A stretch of DNA of 21,463 bases from Leptospiraceae bacterium UBA2033 (GCA_002333425.1 DDBL01000250.1:30433-51895), one strand, 5' to 3'; counted from the stretch's first letter, positions 8,965-16,416 are shown. The notes: a model not told the origin generated them from the sequence alone. Numbers and translations: made by a program.

Positions 8965-9834
8965 ATGAGCGAAGAACAAATCCCAAGAGATAATTTTGAG
9001 ATATTCAGGATTTCATTCATTCACATAACAATTTTAAGTTTTTGTTATGTTTTATTGATGTTCCTATCCCAATTCACAATTGCAACTGTTGCACTACAAA
9101 ATCGGATTCCCGAAAACATTGTAGATATGAGCGATGAAGAAAAAACAGAAGTGCAAGTTAAAACAGTAAAAGAATTTGAAGTTTTACTTAAAAACAATCC
9201 AGAAAAAATTAACGAAGAGTATATAGAAGCAGTTACCAAAACAACTCCAAGTTTACTCTTTTTGCAAAATATACTTTGGTTCATTTGTTTTGTAGTACCA
9301 ACTTATTTTATTTTCACTAAATTAATTCATGCCAAGATAAATGATCTAAGCGATGAATTAGGGCTAAACCAAATTAGCCGTGGAATTATTGCTGGAATTA
9401 TTATATTCCTCCTAATGTTAGCGGTTTCTATGATTTTTTCCTTATTCAATTACAAACCCAAAATAAACGAATTTCAAACAAAGTTATTTACAAATCTAAA
9501 AGGGAATTACTATTTATTAGCTTGGTCAGTTTATACAATTGGTTTGATAACTGGAATTTTAGAAGAAGTTTTATTTCGTGGATTCTTATTAACCCACTTC
9601 GTGAATAGAGGATTTGAAAAAGAAGGTTTGATGATTACCTCTGTTATATTTGGGATGATGCATTTTTCTTTTGATGCGTCTCCTGTAGTCCCTGTTCTAT
9701 TAACTATTGTTGGAATTTTATTCGGTTCTCTGTATTTACAATCTCGGAATATTTGGATTTCTGTTGGAGCACATGCAACCTACAATTCATTAGGATTGAT
9801 AACGGCTTATTTTTTAGGAGATAAACTTTTGTGA
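8965..9834 (+). CDS. CPBP-family intramembrane metalloprotease (CAAX-processing type)
   Basis: The 289-residue protein has several membrane segments (about 18-38, 96-118, 138-160, 185-200, 222-235, 243-257, 263-283). The conserved CPBP motifs are all present: EEVLFR (Glu200, Glu201, Arg205), a membrane His in MMHFSF (His233) and HATYN (His270, Asn274). These residues form the active site of intramembrane proteases related to eukaryotic Rce1. Bacterial members act in membrane-protein processing, bacteriocin immunity or unknown roles. An unusual acidic extracytoplasmic or loop region of about 55 residues lies between the first two membrane segments. The ATG follows an AAAGGA ribosome site. The stop codon overlaps the GTG start of the next gene (GTGA), so the two are translationally coupled. 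Confidence 0.88.
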   Translation: MSEEQIPRDNFEIFRISFIHITILSFCYVLLMFLSQFTIATVALQNRIPENIVDMSDEEKTEVQVKTVKEFEVLLKNNPEKINEEYIEAVTKTTPSLLFLQNILWFICFVVPTYFIFTKLIHAKINDLSDELGLNQISRGIIAGIIIFLLMLAVSMIFSLFNYKPKINEFQTKLFTNLKGNYYLLAWSVYTIGLITGILEEVLFRGFLLTHFVNRGFEKEGLMITSVIFGMMHFSFDASPVVPVLLTIVGILFGSLYLQSRNIWISVGAHATYNSLGLITAYFLGDKLL

Positions 9835-10604
9835 GAATTTTGAATCTCTTTTTTGTGTATCGTGTTCATTTTATTTTTATCGCATTATGGATATTATCCT
9901 CAACATTTGTCATGGCATCGGAGTCTTTTGAAAGTCCAACTTCGGTTGAAGATACTAATTTAAAAGTAGTAAAACTCTTAAATAAAATCACAGACAATTC
10001 ACTACGTTCAATTGAGTCAACAGGCGGATTCAATTATAGATACAGAAGTGGTCTACTTAGTCCATTTCGTTTTAATGTATATGTAGGAAAACTTTCTAAA
10101 AAATCAGAAGACTCTATCGTTAGAATTGAAGCAACGAAAAATGGAGAAGCAAAGTTATTAAAGACAATCATTGAAGGAGAACTCAATAAAAATTCTGCAA
10201 CGTACAAATTCGAACAAGCACTCGTTCCCAAATACCACTTAGTTTCTCAATCACTAAATATAATTTCACCTGCGGCTAGCGTTTTTTATAATTCGAGTAA
10301 TTCCCCTTTTTACACAACATCTGACACAGTTATAAAGATGTCGACCTATGTAATGATTGATCTTGCAATCATTGCTCTAGCCGCATTTTACATTAACAAT
10401 AACAACGTAGGTGAAAAAAGTGTTTATGATGATCTACTTGGAAAACAAGGTCCTAAGAGAGGAATGTTTGATCCTGAAAGTTCTCACGGCGGACTTGTGT
10501 TAGCCGCACTCATAATTCCTCGAATTTATAGAAGTGTAGAAGGATTTCATGATACAGCAGCCCAAAATAGGATAGCAGAACTTTCTTATACTTATCGGTT
10601 TTAA
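9831..10604 (+). CDS. Uncharacterised membrane or exported protein coupled to the CPBP protease
   Basis: The gene starts with GTG inside the stop codon of the protease gene (4-base overlap), which implies coupled translation and perhaps a shared task; this protein could be a substrate or partner of the protease, but nothing proves it. Residues 12-29 form a signal peptide or anchor. Residues about 60-130 are strand-rich, with Tyr/Phe-rich FNYRYRSGLLSPFRFNVYVG. A hydrophobic stretch lies at about 174-188, and residues about 220-231 are also hydrophobic. The protein ends in ELSYTYRF, an alternating pattern with terminal Phe like the last strand of outer-membrane barrels, but the inner hydrophobic segment argues against a simple barrel. 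No family was recognised. It ends 7 bases from the convergent parB gene. Confidence 0.7.
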   Translation: MRILNLFFVYRVHFIFIALWILSSTFVMASESFESPTSVEDTNLKVVKLLNKITDNSLRSIESTGGFNYRYRSGLLSPFRFNVYVGKLSKKSEDSIVRIEATKNGEAKLLKTIIEGELNKNSATYKFEQALVPKYHLVSQSLNIISPAASVFYNSSNSPFYTTSDTVIKMSTYVMIDLAIIALAAFYINNNNVGEKSVYDDLLGKQGPKRGMFDPESSHGGLVLAALIIPRIYRSVEGFHDTAAQNRIAELSYTYRF

Positions 10605-10611
10605 AAAGACA

Positions 10612-11487
10612 CTATTTAATATGCATATTTGATAAAATCCTTTCCATCTCGTCCATATTATTGTAGCTAATTACGATTTTCCCCTTTCCTATTTTTGAGT
10701 TGTGAGAGACTTTTACTTTGGCAGAAAGTTTGTTACGAATTTTGGACTCTACATTTGCGATAGATGGATCTACATTTTCTCGTTTAGTGCTAAGAGTTGT
10801 TTTCGTTTCCCAAAGTCCAGCAACATATTCTTCGACTTCCCGAACAGTGAGAGATTTTTCAACGATTTGAACTGCATAAGTTTCTAACTTGCGTTTATCC
10901 CCAATTGATAAAAGTGGACGAGCATGACCTTCAGAAAGTTTTCCTGTTTTAATTAATTCTTTCACTGAATCAGGAAGTTGTAAAAGGCGAATCATATTGG
11001 AAACGGTAGAACGATTTTTTCCTACACGAGCGGCAACTTCTGTTATCTTCATGGAAAGTTTTTCAGTCAGTTGTTGGTAAGCCATCGCTTCTTCAATGGG
11101 ATTCAAATCTTCTCTTTGGATATTTTCAATGATAGATACTTCAAGCGTTTCTTTTTCGGAATAATTTCTAACAATCGCAGGGATTTTATGAAACCCAGCT
11201 TCTTTACATGCACGAAATCTGCGCTCACCGGATACTAACTCGTAACCGTCAGTAGTGCGGTTAACAACGATTGGCTGAATGAGTCCGTGCTGTTTGATGG
11301 TTTCCGAGAGTTCGGAAATGGATTCGGCTGAAAATGTTTTACGAGGTTGGTTGGGATTTAATTTAATTTCAGAAAGCTTAATTTCTTTCAGAGGCGAATT
11401 TCCTGACGCTTCTGAATTTTCAGAATTACGATTTCCTGTTGCGCCAATTAAATTTCCAAGTCCTTTACCTAAAACTTTTGGTTTCAT
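10612..11487 (-). CDS. parB: Chromosome-partitioning protein ParB (CTP-dependent DNA clamp)
   Basis: The 291-residue protein has the full ParB order: the N-terminal ParA-contact segment (LGKGLGNLIG, residues 6-15), the ParB/Srx nuclease-fold domain with PNQPRKTF (45-52), the CTP-binding box GERRFRA (87-93) and ENIQREDLNP (121-130), the helix-turn-helix (about 147-168) that reads parS, the GHARPLL segment (187-193) and a C-terminal dimerisation domain. ParB loads at parS, closes as a clamp with CTP and spreads, helping origin segregation and SMC loading. A good AGGAGA ribosome site overlaps the parA stop codon 8 bases upstream. Its likely targets in this window are the sites at 16352-16367 and perhaps 12749-12764. 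Confidence 0.97.
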   Translation of the reverse strand: MKPKVLGKGLGNLIGATGNRNSENSEASGNSPLKEIKLSEIKLNPNQPRKTFSAESISELSETIKQHGLIQPIVVNRTTDGYELVSGERRFRACKEAGFHKIPAIVRNYSEKETLEVSIIENIQREDLNPIEEAMAYQQLTEKLSMKITEVAARVGKNRSTVSNMIRLLQLPDSVKELIKTGKLSEGHARPLLSIGDKRKLETYAVQIVEKSLTVREVEEYVAGLWETKTTLSTKRENVDPSIANVESKIRNKLSAKVKVSHNSKIGKGKIVISYNNMDEMERILSNMHIK

Positions 11488-11495
11488 TTTTTCTC

Positions 11496-12260
11496 CTACG
11501 TATTTTGTGAAATTACTTCATCAGCCAAAGCACGATAACTTTGTGCACCGATTCCGTCCGGGTCGTAATAATTAATTGGTTTTCCAAAAGAAGGAGCTTC
11601 TCCCAATTTGATATTTCGAGGAATCATTGTTTTATAAACTTTCTCTTTGAAATACTCTCTTACATCATTCGCCACTTGATTTGCAAGATTTGTTCGCTTA
11701 TCGTACATGGTTAAAACTACACCTTCTAATTCGAGAGAAGTATTTAGATTTTCTTGCACCAAGGAGATAATCTTCATTAGCTGCGTAAGTCCCTCAAGAG
11801 CAAAGTATTCTGTTTGCAAAGTAATCATCACACTATCAGACGCACAAAGCGCATTTACCGTAAGAACACCAAGGGATGGCGGACAATCAATTATTATAAA
11901 ATCAAATCTTGGTCTAATTGCAGTGAGGGCTTCCTTTAAACGAAATTCTTTTCGCTCTTCCGACATTAAATCAATCTCTGCTCCACTTAAATTTATATTG
12001 GACGGAATCATGGAAAGATTTTCAATTCCTGTTTTTTGAATTGCTTCTAATGCAGAGACATCTCCAATCAAAACTTCGTATGATGTATTTTCGATTTGAT
12101 TAATATCAAGTCCAAGACCAGAGCCCGCATTACCCTGCGGATCAATGTCTACGAGCAAAACTTTTTTCCCTCGACTAGCGAGAAAAGAACTGAGGTTAAT
12201 AGATGTGGTTGTTTTTCCAACTCCTCCTTTCTGATTGCTGATCGAAATTATTTTTCCCAT
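11496..12260 (-). CDS. parA: Chromosome-partitioning ATPase ParA (Soj)
   Basis: Starting from the ATG at 12258-12260 the product has 254 residues and begins MGKIISISNQKGGVGKTT, with the deviant Walker A KGGVGKTT at residues 11-18, the family's normal position. VLLVDIDPQGN and FIIIDCPPSLG supply the switch and Walker B regions. The frame is open 12 codons further upstream (to 12296), but those residues lie before the conserved start, and an AGAGGA ribosome site stands just before 12260, so the shorter form is chosen. ParA dimers on the nucleoid pull ParB-parS complexes. The start overlaps the last 13 bases of rsmG, so translation is coupled. Confidence 0.97.
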   Translation of the reverse strand: MGKIISISNQKGGVGKTTTSINLSSFLASRGKKVLLVDIDPQGNAGSGLGLDINQIENTSYEVLIGDVSALEAIQKTGIENLSMIPSNINLSGAEIDLMSEERKEFRLKEALTAIRPRFDFIIIDCPPSLGVLTVNALCASDSVMITLQTEYFALEGLTQLMKIISLVQENLNTSLELEGVVLTMYDKRTNLANQVANDVREYFKEKVYKTMIPRNIKLGEAPSFGKPINYYDPDGIGAQSYRALADEVISQNT

Positions 12261-12988
12261 GATGTCCTCTTGATTTCTTTGCTTATGGCTTCCCACTTTC
12301 TTGGGAAACCTTTTTTAGATTCTGCTATCTTTTTCAATACTTTCACATGCCTGTTTCCTAAAAACTCTAATTCAGGAATATCGAAATCTTTTTCAATTTT
12401 TAATCCAAGATTCTCGAGAAACATTTGTTCAAATTTCAAATCATAATTTCTTTTAGCTAAAAATGGAATGAAGGAAGAATTTAATTTTAAGAGTCCATAA
12501 ATCATTTCGGCTGACCAAGGATATTTAATTGTAGAGCGCATGATGACCAAATCAAACTTTTCCTTAATGTCTTCCACTCTTGCATAAACAAATTTTACTT
12601 TTGAGTCTTTGTATTTTTCTGTGTGAAATTTTTCTAAAATTCCAAGTCTTCTCATTTGGGAATCAATCAATGTTATATACGGTGGATTTTTTAAAGTGTA
12701 AAAAATATAACCTGGTAAACCGGGACCGGTGCCAATGTCGACCAATCGAGTTTCATGTGAAACTGGGTGCGCGAGAAGAATTTTATAAATGTGAACGACC
12801 GACTCTACTATATGGCGATCTAAGATATTTTCTGAGTCAGACTTAGAAAAAAAACCACCGATCTCATTATAATCTTTTAGAAATTGGAAGTAGGATTCTA
12901 ATTTTTCAAAATCAAAAATTTGGTCAATTTGGGTTACAATATCTGGGAATAATTCTGAAATACGGGTTTGAATTGAGTTGGTATTCAT
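12248..12988 (-). CDS. rsmG: 16S rRNA m7G527 methyltransferase RsmG (GidB)
   Basis: The 246-residue protein carries the SAM-binding motif LVDIGTGPGLPG (residues 82-93), the strand ITLIDSQMRR (105-114) that follows it, the upstream ILDRHIVES element (55-63) typical of RsmG, and the ARVEDIKEKFDLVIMRS segment (136-151). RsmG methylates N7 of G527 in 16S rRNA; its loss gives low-level streptomycin resistance in other bacteria. It is somewhat longer and more divergent at the C-terminus than the usual 200-215 residues. The order rsmG-parA-parB is the common origin-side cluster. A parS-like palindrome lies within the gene at 12749-12764. Confidence 0.93.
   Translation of the reverse strand: MNTNSIQTRISELFPDIVTQIDQIFDFEKLESYFQFLKDYNEIGGFFSKSDSENILDRHIVESVVHIYKILLAHPVSHETRLVDIGTGPGLPGYIFYTLKNPPYITLIDSQMRRLGILEKFHTEKYKDSKVKFVYARVEDIKEKFDLVIMRSTIKYPWSAEMIYGLLKLNSSFIPFLAKRNYDLKFEQMFLENLGLKIEKDFDIPELEFLGNRHVKVLKKIAESKKGFPRKWEAISKEIKRTSWEK
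12749..12764. promoter_or_regulatory. Second, weaker parS-like palindrome inside rsmG
   Basis: AGTTTCATGTGAAACT has perfect 7-base arms around a TG centre and matches 13 of 16 positions of the classic bacterial parS TGTTTCACGTGAAACA (differences at positions 1, 8 and 16). It lies inside rsmG, next to parA and parB. ParB binding is inferred only from similarity. Confidence 0.45.
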
Positions 12989-13146
12989 AGAAATAATTTA
13001 GCTTTCCTTCTTTTCAAGAATAACTGTTTTTTAAAAGAGTTATTTTTATTTTCCTACTTTTTTGTGGAAATGCGAAAATCTGAGTATAGCTTCGCCTTTA
13101 AGAATTTAGAGAAAATACTGTCTCTGAAATAGTTTATAAAATTCTT

Positions 13147-13755
13147 CTAACCAAACCTCTCTTCATATTGAAATATCCTCCCAAAAAAGAATCTGTCCCC
13201 CTCTAAATGTATCTCTCCAGAAAAATCAATCCGCAAAATCGTTGGAATTCCAGCACCCACCAAGAATTCCGAAACAGTCTTTGCTAATTCGACTGAATCT
13301 GCTTTTAGTAGAAACACGAAAATGGCGGACATCGAAAGACCGTGGCTAACACGAAGAAGTTGCATTTCGCCCCAATCGGATCCTTTTGCACGAATACCAA
13401 CTTTCTTTAAGTTTTGATCCTTTTCTTGGTACTTGGTATTCACGTTATTGTAAGAAGGAATCAGTCCATTAACGATATGAATTTTATTACTTCGGAGTAG
13501 ATAACTCAGATAACCGGCGATGCTTTTATATTTTTTTATCTTCTTTTTGAGGAGAGGAAGAAAATTTTCGGGAATCATAAGCGACGAACTGATTTCAATA
13601 AACCACATATCCTTTGATTTATGAATTCTTTGATTATTGCTAAAAGTATTTCCGTCTGAGAAAAGTCCTTTTTTGTTTATAGCTTCTTGTTTTGTATAGA
13701 ACTCAACTTTCTTTTGGGCTCTTTCTAACATGGCAGATATTTTATTCTGGTTCAT
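13147..13755 (-). CDS. DUF1564-like protein (Leptospira-type family)
   Basis: The 202-residue cytoplasmic protein has the pattern I associate with DUF1564, a family known from Leptospira: an N-terminal SSLMIPENFLPLLKKK segment, a basic helix, a TKYQEKDQNLKKVGIR stretch, a W followed by LLRVSHGLSMSAIFVFLL (where typical members read AHGVSRC-x-LF-x-x-LL), and GAGIPT further on. The usual Arg-Cys after HG-x-S is replaced by Met-Ser. Members are numerous and variable among Leptospira and their role is unknown; a DNA-related role is only a guess from the basic helices. A clear AGGAGA ribosome site precedes the ATG at 13755. It stands alone, 158 bases upstream of rsmG. Confidence 0.62.
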   Translation of the reverse strand: MNQNKISAMLERAQKKVEFYTKQEAINKKGLFSDGNTFSNNQRIHKSKDMWFIEISSSLMIPENFLPLLKKKIKKYKSIAGYLSYLLRSNKIHIVNGLIPSYNNVNTKYQEKDQNLKKVGIRAKGSDWGEMQLLRVSHGLSMSAIFVFLLKADSVELAKTVSEFLVGAGIPTILRIDFSGEIHLEGDRFFFGRIFQYEERFG

Positions 13756-13878
13756 TTATATTCTCCTAAAATAATTAGCGCAGAAAGTTCTAGGAATGTG
13801 CGGATTTTTTTAGAACTATTACGCCTTTCTTCCTAAAAAAATGGGACTATGTAAAAACAAAACGTTCCTTTACTCCGA

Positions 13879-14072
13879 GCGACAGGGATCGAGTGGATGA
13901 ATTTGTGAAAAACTTTGGGCGTTGAGGCTGAGTTAATTTCGAGAAATTCTTTTTCACAAATTCAGGAAGGAGAGCCCGTTCGTAGGAATTGTTTCCCTCT
14001 TACTTTTCATTAAACAAAAATAACAGAAAGACAATCCTAAAATTTTTCTTTGAAACAATTCCTACGAGTCGC
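13879..14072. repeat. Two successive long hairpins filling the gap before the ECF operon
   Basis: The 385-base gap 13756-14140 holds no gene. It contains a perfect 15-base inverted repeat, TGAATTTGTGAAAAA (13898-13912) with its complement at 13950-13964, and then a perfect 16-base one, TCGTAGGAATTGTTTC (13980-13995) with its complement at 14052-14067. Outermost GCGAC (13879-13883) and GTCGC (14068-14072) bracket both. The form suggests a mobile or REP-like palindromic unit; it carries no reading frame. Confidence 0.7.
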
Positions 14073-14090
14073 CCAGAAACTTATGAAAGT

Positions 14091-14118
14091 GGAACCTTTC
14101 AAAAATATTTAGGTCTTA
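14091..14118 (+). promoter_or_regulatory. Candidate ECF-sigma promoter of the sensor-sigma-anti-sigma operon
   Basis: GGAACC (14091-14096) is followed after 16 bases by GTCTTA (14113-14118). This closely resembles the -35 GGAAC and -10 GTC(T) pattern of ECF sigma promoters such as those of the RpoE type. It lies 23 bases before the ATG at 14141, and a strong AAGGAGAT ribosome site (14129-14136) follows. The simplest reading is positive autoregulation by the sigma factor encoded second in the operon. Confidence 0.6.
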
Positions 14119-14140
14119 ATTTCCAAACAAGGAGATAAGA

Positions 14141-14560
14141 ATGAAATATCTTATAAAAATAACTTCCCTATCGCTCATAGCATTACTCGCGATCATAAAC
14201 TGCCGTCATCACTCGATGGAACAACGTGCAGAGTGGATCGTCAAAAAAGTTTCTAGCGAGTTAGATTTGGATGACAAACAAAAAACAGAATTGCAAAGAA
14301 TCAAAAAAGAGATTCTAGATAAACGAAAAGAGTTAGATTTGAAAATGATTCCCGAAGAAATCGTAGACCAGATTCGTCTAACTCAGATTGATGAGTCAAA
14401 AGTAAATTCTGCCTTTGAAACAAACGGAGCCAAACGAGACCAAATGAGAATCTTTATGACCAAAAAATTCATAGAATTTCACGCTGTATTAACGCCAGAA
14501 CAAAGAAATAAATTAGCCGATAGGATTACCAAACTTTTAAAAAAACACAACCATGACTAA
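14141..14560 (+). CDS. CpxP/CnrX-like periplasmic metal or stress sensor lipoprotein
   Basis: The 139-residue product starts with a lipoprotein signal (LLAIINC, lipidation at Cys21) and is otherwise a helical hairpin-like protein. The LTPEQR motif at residues 117-122 corresponds to the LTxxQ motif of the Spy/CpxP/ZraP and Metal-resist families. Histidines cluster just after the lipid anchor (His23, His24) and at the very C-terminus (HNHD, His136, His138), with His114 before the LTPEQ motif, so metal binding is plausible. In the cnrYXH system of Cupriavidus a CnrX protein of this fold senses nickel/cobalt and releases the ECF sigma CnrH; the gene order here, sensor then ECF sigma then small membrane protein, suggests an analogous job. 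The stop overlaps the next start by 8 bases. Confidence 0.78.
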   Translation: MKYLIKITSLSLIALLAIINCRHHSMEQRAEWIVKKVSSELDLDDKQKTELQRIKKEILDKRKELDLKMIPEEIVDQIRLTQIDESKVNSAFETNGAKRDQMRIFMTKKFIEFHAVLTPEQRNKLADRITKLLKKHNHD

Positions 14561-15059
14561 CTCAGATTTTACAGAAATAGTAAACTCCACCAAATCAATA
14601 GTTCTCTCTGCGATTGAAAAAAATCTTGCAGAGAGATTTTTTCATTCTATTGATGACGTTGTTCAGGAGACTTACTTGCGCGCCTACAAAGCTTTGGTCA
14701 ATGGAAAGTTTAGAGAGGAATCAAAACTTTCTACTTGGCTTTATGCCATTGCGCGAAATGAATCTTTTAGAATGAATGAGAAACTGATGCGGGAAGAACG
14801 AAAAATAGAACGAGCGACTTTGAGAATCAAAGAAGAAACTCATTTGGATGATAACATCCAAGACCAACCAAACTTACTTATCAAATACTTAAAACAAATT
14901 CCTGAGAAATACAAAACTATCTTACTGCATTATTCAGAAGGTTTTTCCGAAAAAGAAATCGCCGAAAAACTTTCCATCAAACAAGGCACTGTCAAATCAC
15001 GCGCCTTCAGAGGAAAAGAATTCTTACGAAAAATTGCCTTTATGGGAGAGAAAGAATGA
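14553..15059 (+). CDS. ECF-subfamily RNA polymerase sigma factor
   Basis: The 168-residue protein has sigma region 2 (SIDDVVQETYLRAYKAL, residues 32-48, then STWLYAIARNE, 60-70) and sigma region 4 (IPEKYKTILLHYSEG at 116-130 and the helix-turn-helix FSEKEIAEKLSIKQGTVKSRAFRGK at 131-155), with no region 3, as in ECF sigma factors. Region 4.2 reads -35 elements of the GGAAC type in many members, and such a sequence stands before this operon. It overlaps the upstream sensor gene by 8 bases and the downstream gene by 4 (ATGA), so the three proteins are made in a coordinated ratio. It probably controls a surface or metal-stress response. Confidence 0.95.
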   Translation: MTNSDFTEIVNSTKSIVLSAIEKNLAERFFHSIDDVVQETYLRAYKALVNGKFREESKLSTWLYAIARNESFRMNEKLMREERKIERATLRIKEETHLDDNIQDQPNLLIKYLKQIPEKYKTILLHYSEGFSEKEIAEKLSIKQGTVKSRAFRGKEFLRKIAFMGEKE

Positions 15060-15397
15060 ACAACGAAAAATCACATTTACCAGAAATCCAATCTCGAATT
15101 GATAGCGATGTATGGAGTCAAAATATCGCAAGAAACGTCTCAAACAAATACGAACGAAAACAAACTCGGAATCAAATCATACTTTCGGTCTCTGCAATTT
15201 TCATCATTGGGTTACTTACAACTTTTAGTTATTTTGCTCCTGATGATTTTTCAAATTCCAGCCTTACCGAATTGGAAACCTATCAGTTTTTCTTCTCTGA
15301 TGACTTCACTTCTCTGTATGACACCATCTACCAAGATGAAAATATTGGTAACTACTCAGTGTGGTTTGCCACAGAGGCACAAAGACACAGAGAATAG
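15056..15397 (+). CDS. Small single-TM protein, probable anti-sigma factor, C-terminus overprinted by a repeat
   Basis: The 113-residue frame has a hydrophilic N-terminal part of about 40 residues, one membrane segment (residues 41-60, IILSVSAIFIIGLLTTFSYF) and a short acidic outer part. This layout, and a 4-base overlap with the ECF sigma gene, fits a small transmembrane anti-sigma factor such as CnrY, with the N-terminal part holding the sigma in the cytoplasm. No zinc anti-sigma motif is present. From about residue 97 on, the codons belong to the palindromic repeat at 15341-15608: the ending WFATEAQRHRE is the translation of that element, a peptide that recurs where such repeats are read through. 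The native C-terminus has therefore been replaced or extended. Function is inferred from position and topology only. Confidence 0.62.
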   Translation: MNNEKSHLPEIQSRIDSDVWSQNIARNVSNKYERKQTRNQIILSVSAIFIIGLLTTFSYFAPDDFSNSSLTELETYQFFFSDDFTSLYDTIYQDENIGNYSVWFATEAQRHRE

Positions 15398-15608
15398 AGA
15401 ATAATGGGATTGCGCTATTTTTACTACTATTCATCGAATTAAAGAGAGCTAGTGAAATATTTGGATTCAACTACCATATTGCAAAAAATAATAACCAAGG
15501 CTCAATTACCAAATTAAACATTATATTATGAAATAGATTCTCTTTAAATTTCTCCGTGCCTCTGGGTCTCTGTGGCAATCTTTTTTATACTGAGTAGTTA
15601 CAAATATT
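15341..15608. repeat. Large inverted-repeat element (MITE/REP-like), 'CACAGAGGCAC' type
   Basis: Left arm 15341-15390 and right arm 15551-15608 are imperfect reverse complements. Shared blocks are AATATT-x-GTAACTACTCAGT at the outer ends and GCCACAGAG(GCAC/ACCC)AG farther in, for example GCCACAGAGGCACAAAGAC (15368-15386) against the complement of CTGGGTCTCTGTGGC (15562-15576). The inner 160 bases are AT-rich and carry no gene. Sequences of this kind, with CACAGAG repeats, are scattered through many environmental bacterial genomes. It covers the last codons of the gene before it and most of the 266-base gap 15398-15663. Confidence 0.8.
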
Positions 15609-15687
15609 GCTTCATTTCTAGAACCAATTTCCTTCTTTAGAAAATGAGCATCTAAATTAATTTTTGATTTCGTCGATAGAAATATCT

Positions 15688-16416
15688 ATGAAATCAAAAA
15701 TTGTTATCCTTCTTCTTTTTAGCCTTCCGATTTTTTCCTACACTCCAGGCAAATGGTCTTACCTAGATCGTTTTACTCTCGGCTCAGAAAAATCCGGTCC
15801 CATCTCTGAAACCGTTAAAAATAGAACAGGTCAAACAGTCTACTCCGCAACCTACGAATACGACGGCGAAGGAAAACTAATTTCTGAAAAATTTCTCAAC
15901 ATGAAAGGAGAGCCAGACGGGGAAATTATCTACACCTACGAAAATGGAAAACTAAAGACAGAAGAACTTTTCGCACCTGATAAAACATCGCAGGAAAAAA
16001 AAACATTTCTCTATACTCAGTCAGGCACTTTAAAAGAAATCAACGTTGTTCTTGGAAATGGAAAAGGACTTCTTAGGCATCGCATCATTTCTATTGCGAA
16101 TGGATTTGTATCTGAATGTGAAACCAAATGGGAAGAAGAAGGAAACCAAGAATCTTTCTCCACCAAAAAAGATCCTCTAGACGAAACAATTTTGATCCAA
16201 GAAGTTTTTGATGAAAAGAAAAAGTCTATCGGCTTTATTAAATATTACCACGACGCAAAAGGACGTTTAGAGAAAAGAGAAAACCTTCAAGGTTCATCCA
16301 AAAGAATGCAAGTATTAACGTATGATGAATCGGGTAGATTGATTAGTTTTTCGTTTCACGTGAAACAGGATGAGAATTGGGTATTACTGAAAACGCATTA
16401 TCTTGGTTACAAGTAG
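15688..16416 (+). CDS. Exported YD-like (YwqK/RHS-type) repeat protein of unknown role
   Basis: From the ATG at 15688 the product has 242 residues with a signal peptide (MKSKIVILLLFSLPIFSYTPG). An in-frame TTG at 15664 would add eight residues before the signal core and is less likely. The mature protein is built of strand pairs of the type Y-x-Y-D/E-x-x-G-x-L-x-x-E, for example ATYEYDGEGKLISEKF, IIYTYENGKLKTEELF, KYYHDAKGRLEKRE and LTYDESGRLISFSF. Such repeats occur in YwqK-like and RHS-like wall or surface proteins; no catalytic motif is seen. Near the 3' end the codons for FHVKQ are part of a parS site. The ribosome site is weak. Confidence 0.7.
   Translation: MKSKIVILLLFSLPIFSYTPGKWSYLDRFTLGSEKSGPISETVKNRTGQTVYSATYEYDGEGKLISEKFLNMKGEPDGEIIYTYENGKLKTEELFAPDKTSQEKKTFLYTQSGTLKEINVVLGNGKGLLRHRIISIANGFVSECETKWEEEGNQESFSTKKDPLDETILIQEVFDEKKKSIGFIKYYHDAKGRLEKRENLQGSSKRMQVLTYDESGRLISFSFHVKQDENWVLLKTHYLGYK
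16352..16367. promoter_or_regulatory. parS centromere site for ParB, inside a coding gene
   Basis: CGTTTCACGTGAAACA matches the classic bacterial parS TGTTTCACGTGAAACA at 15 of 16 positions; only the first base differs, and the inner 14-base palindrome GTTTCACGTGAAAC is intact. It lies about 4.9 kb from parB and about 50 bases before the stop codon of the exported repeat protein. parS sites inside genes near the origin are normal in other bacteria. Confidence 0.88.

Noticed and set aside
13019..13044. AATAACT/AGTTATT stem followed by T-rich sequence upstream of rsmG
   Set aside because: A 7-bp AT-only stem with a 12-base loop, and no plus-strand gene upstream that it could terminate; too weak to list.
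15099..15404. Overlapping plus-strand frame of 101 codons in the anti-sigma gene
   Set aside because: It overlaps the coupled, TM-containing frame and also ends in repeat-derived residues; no signals of its own.
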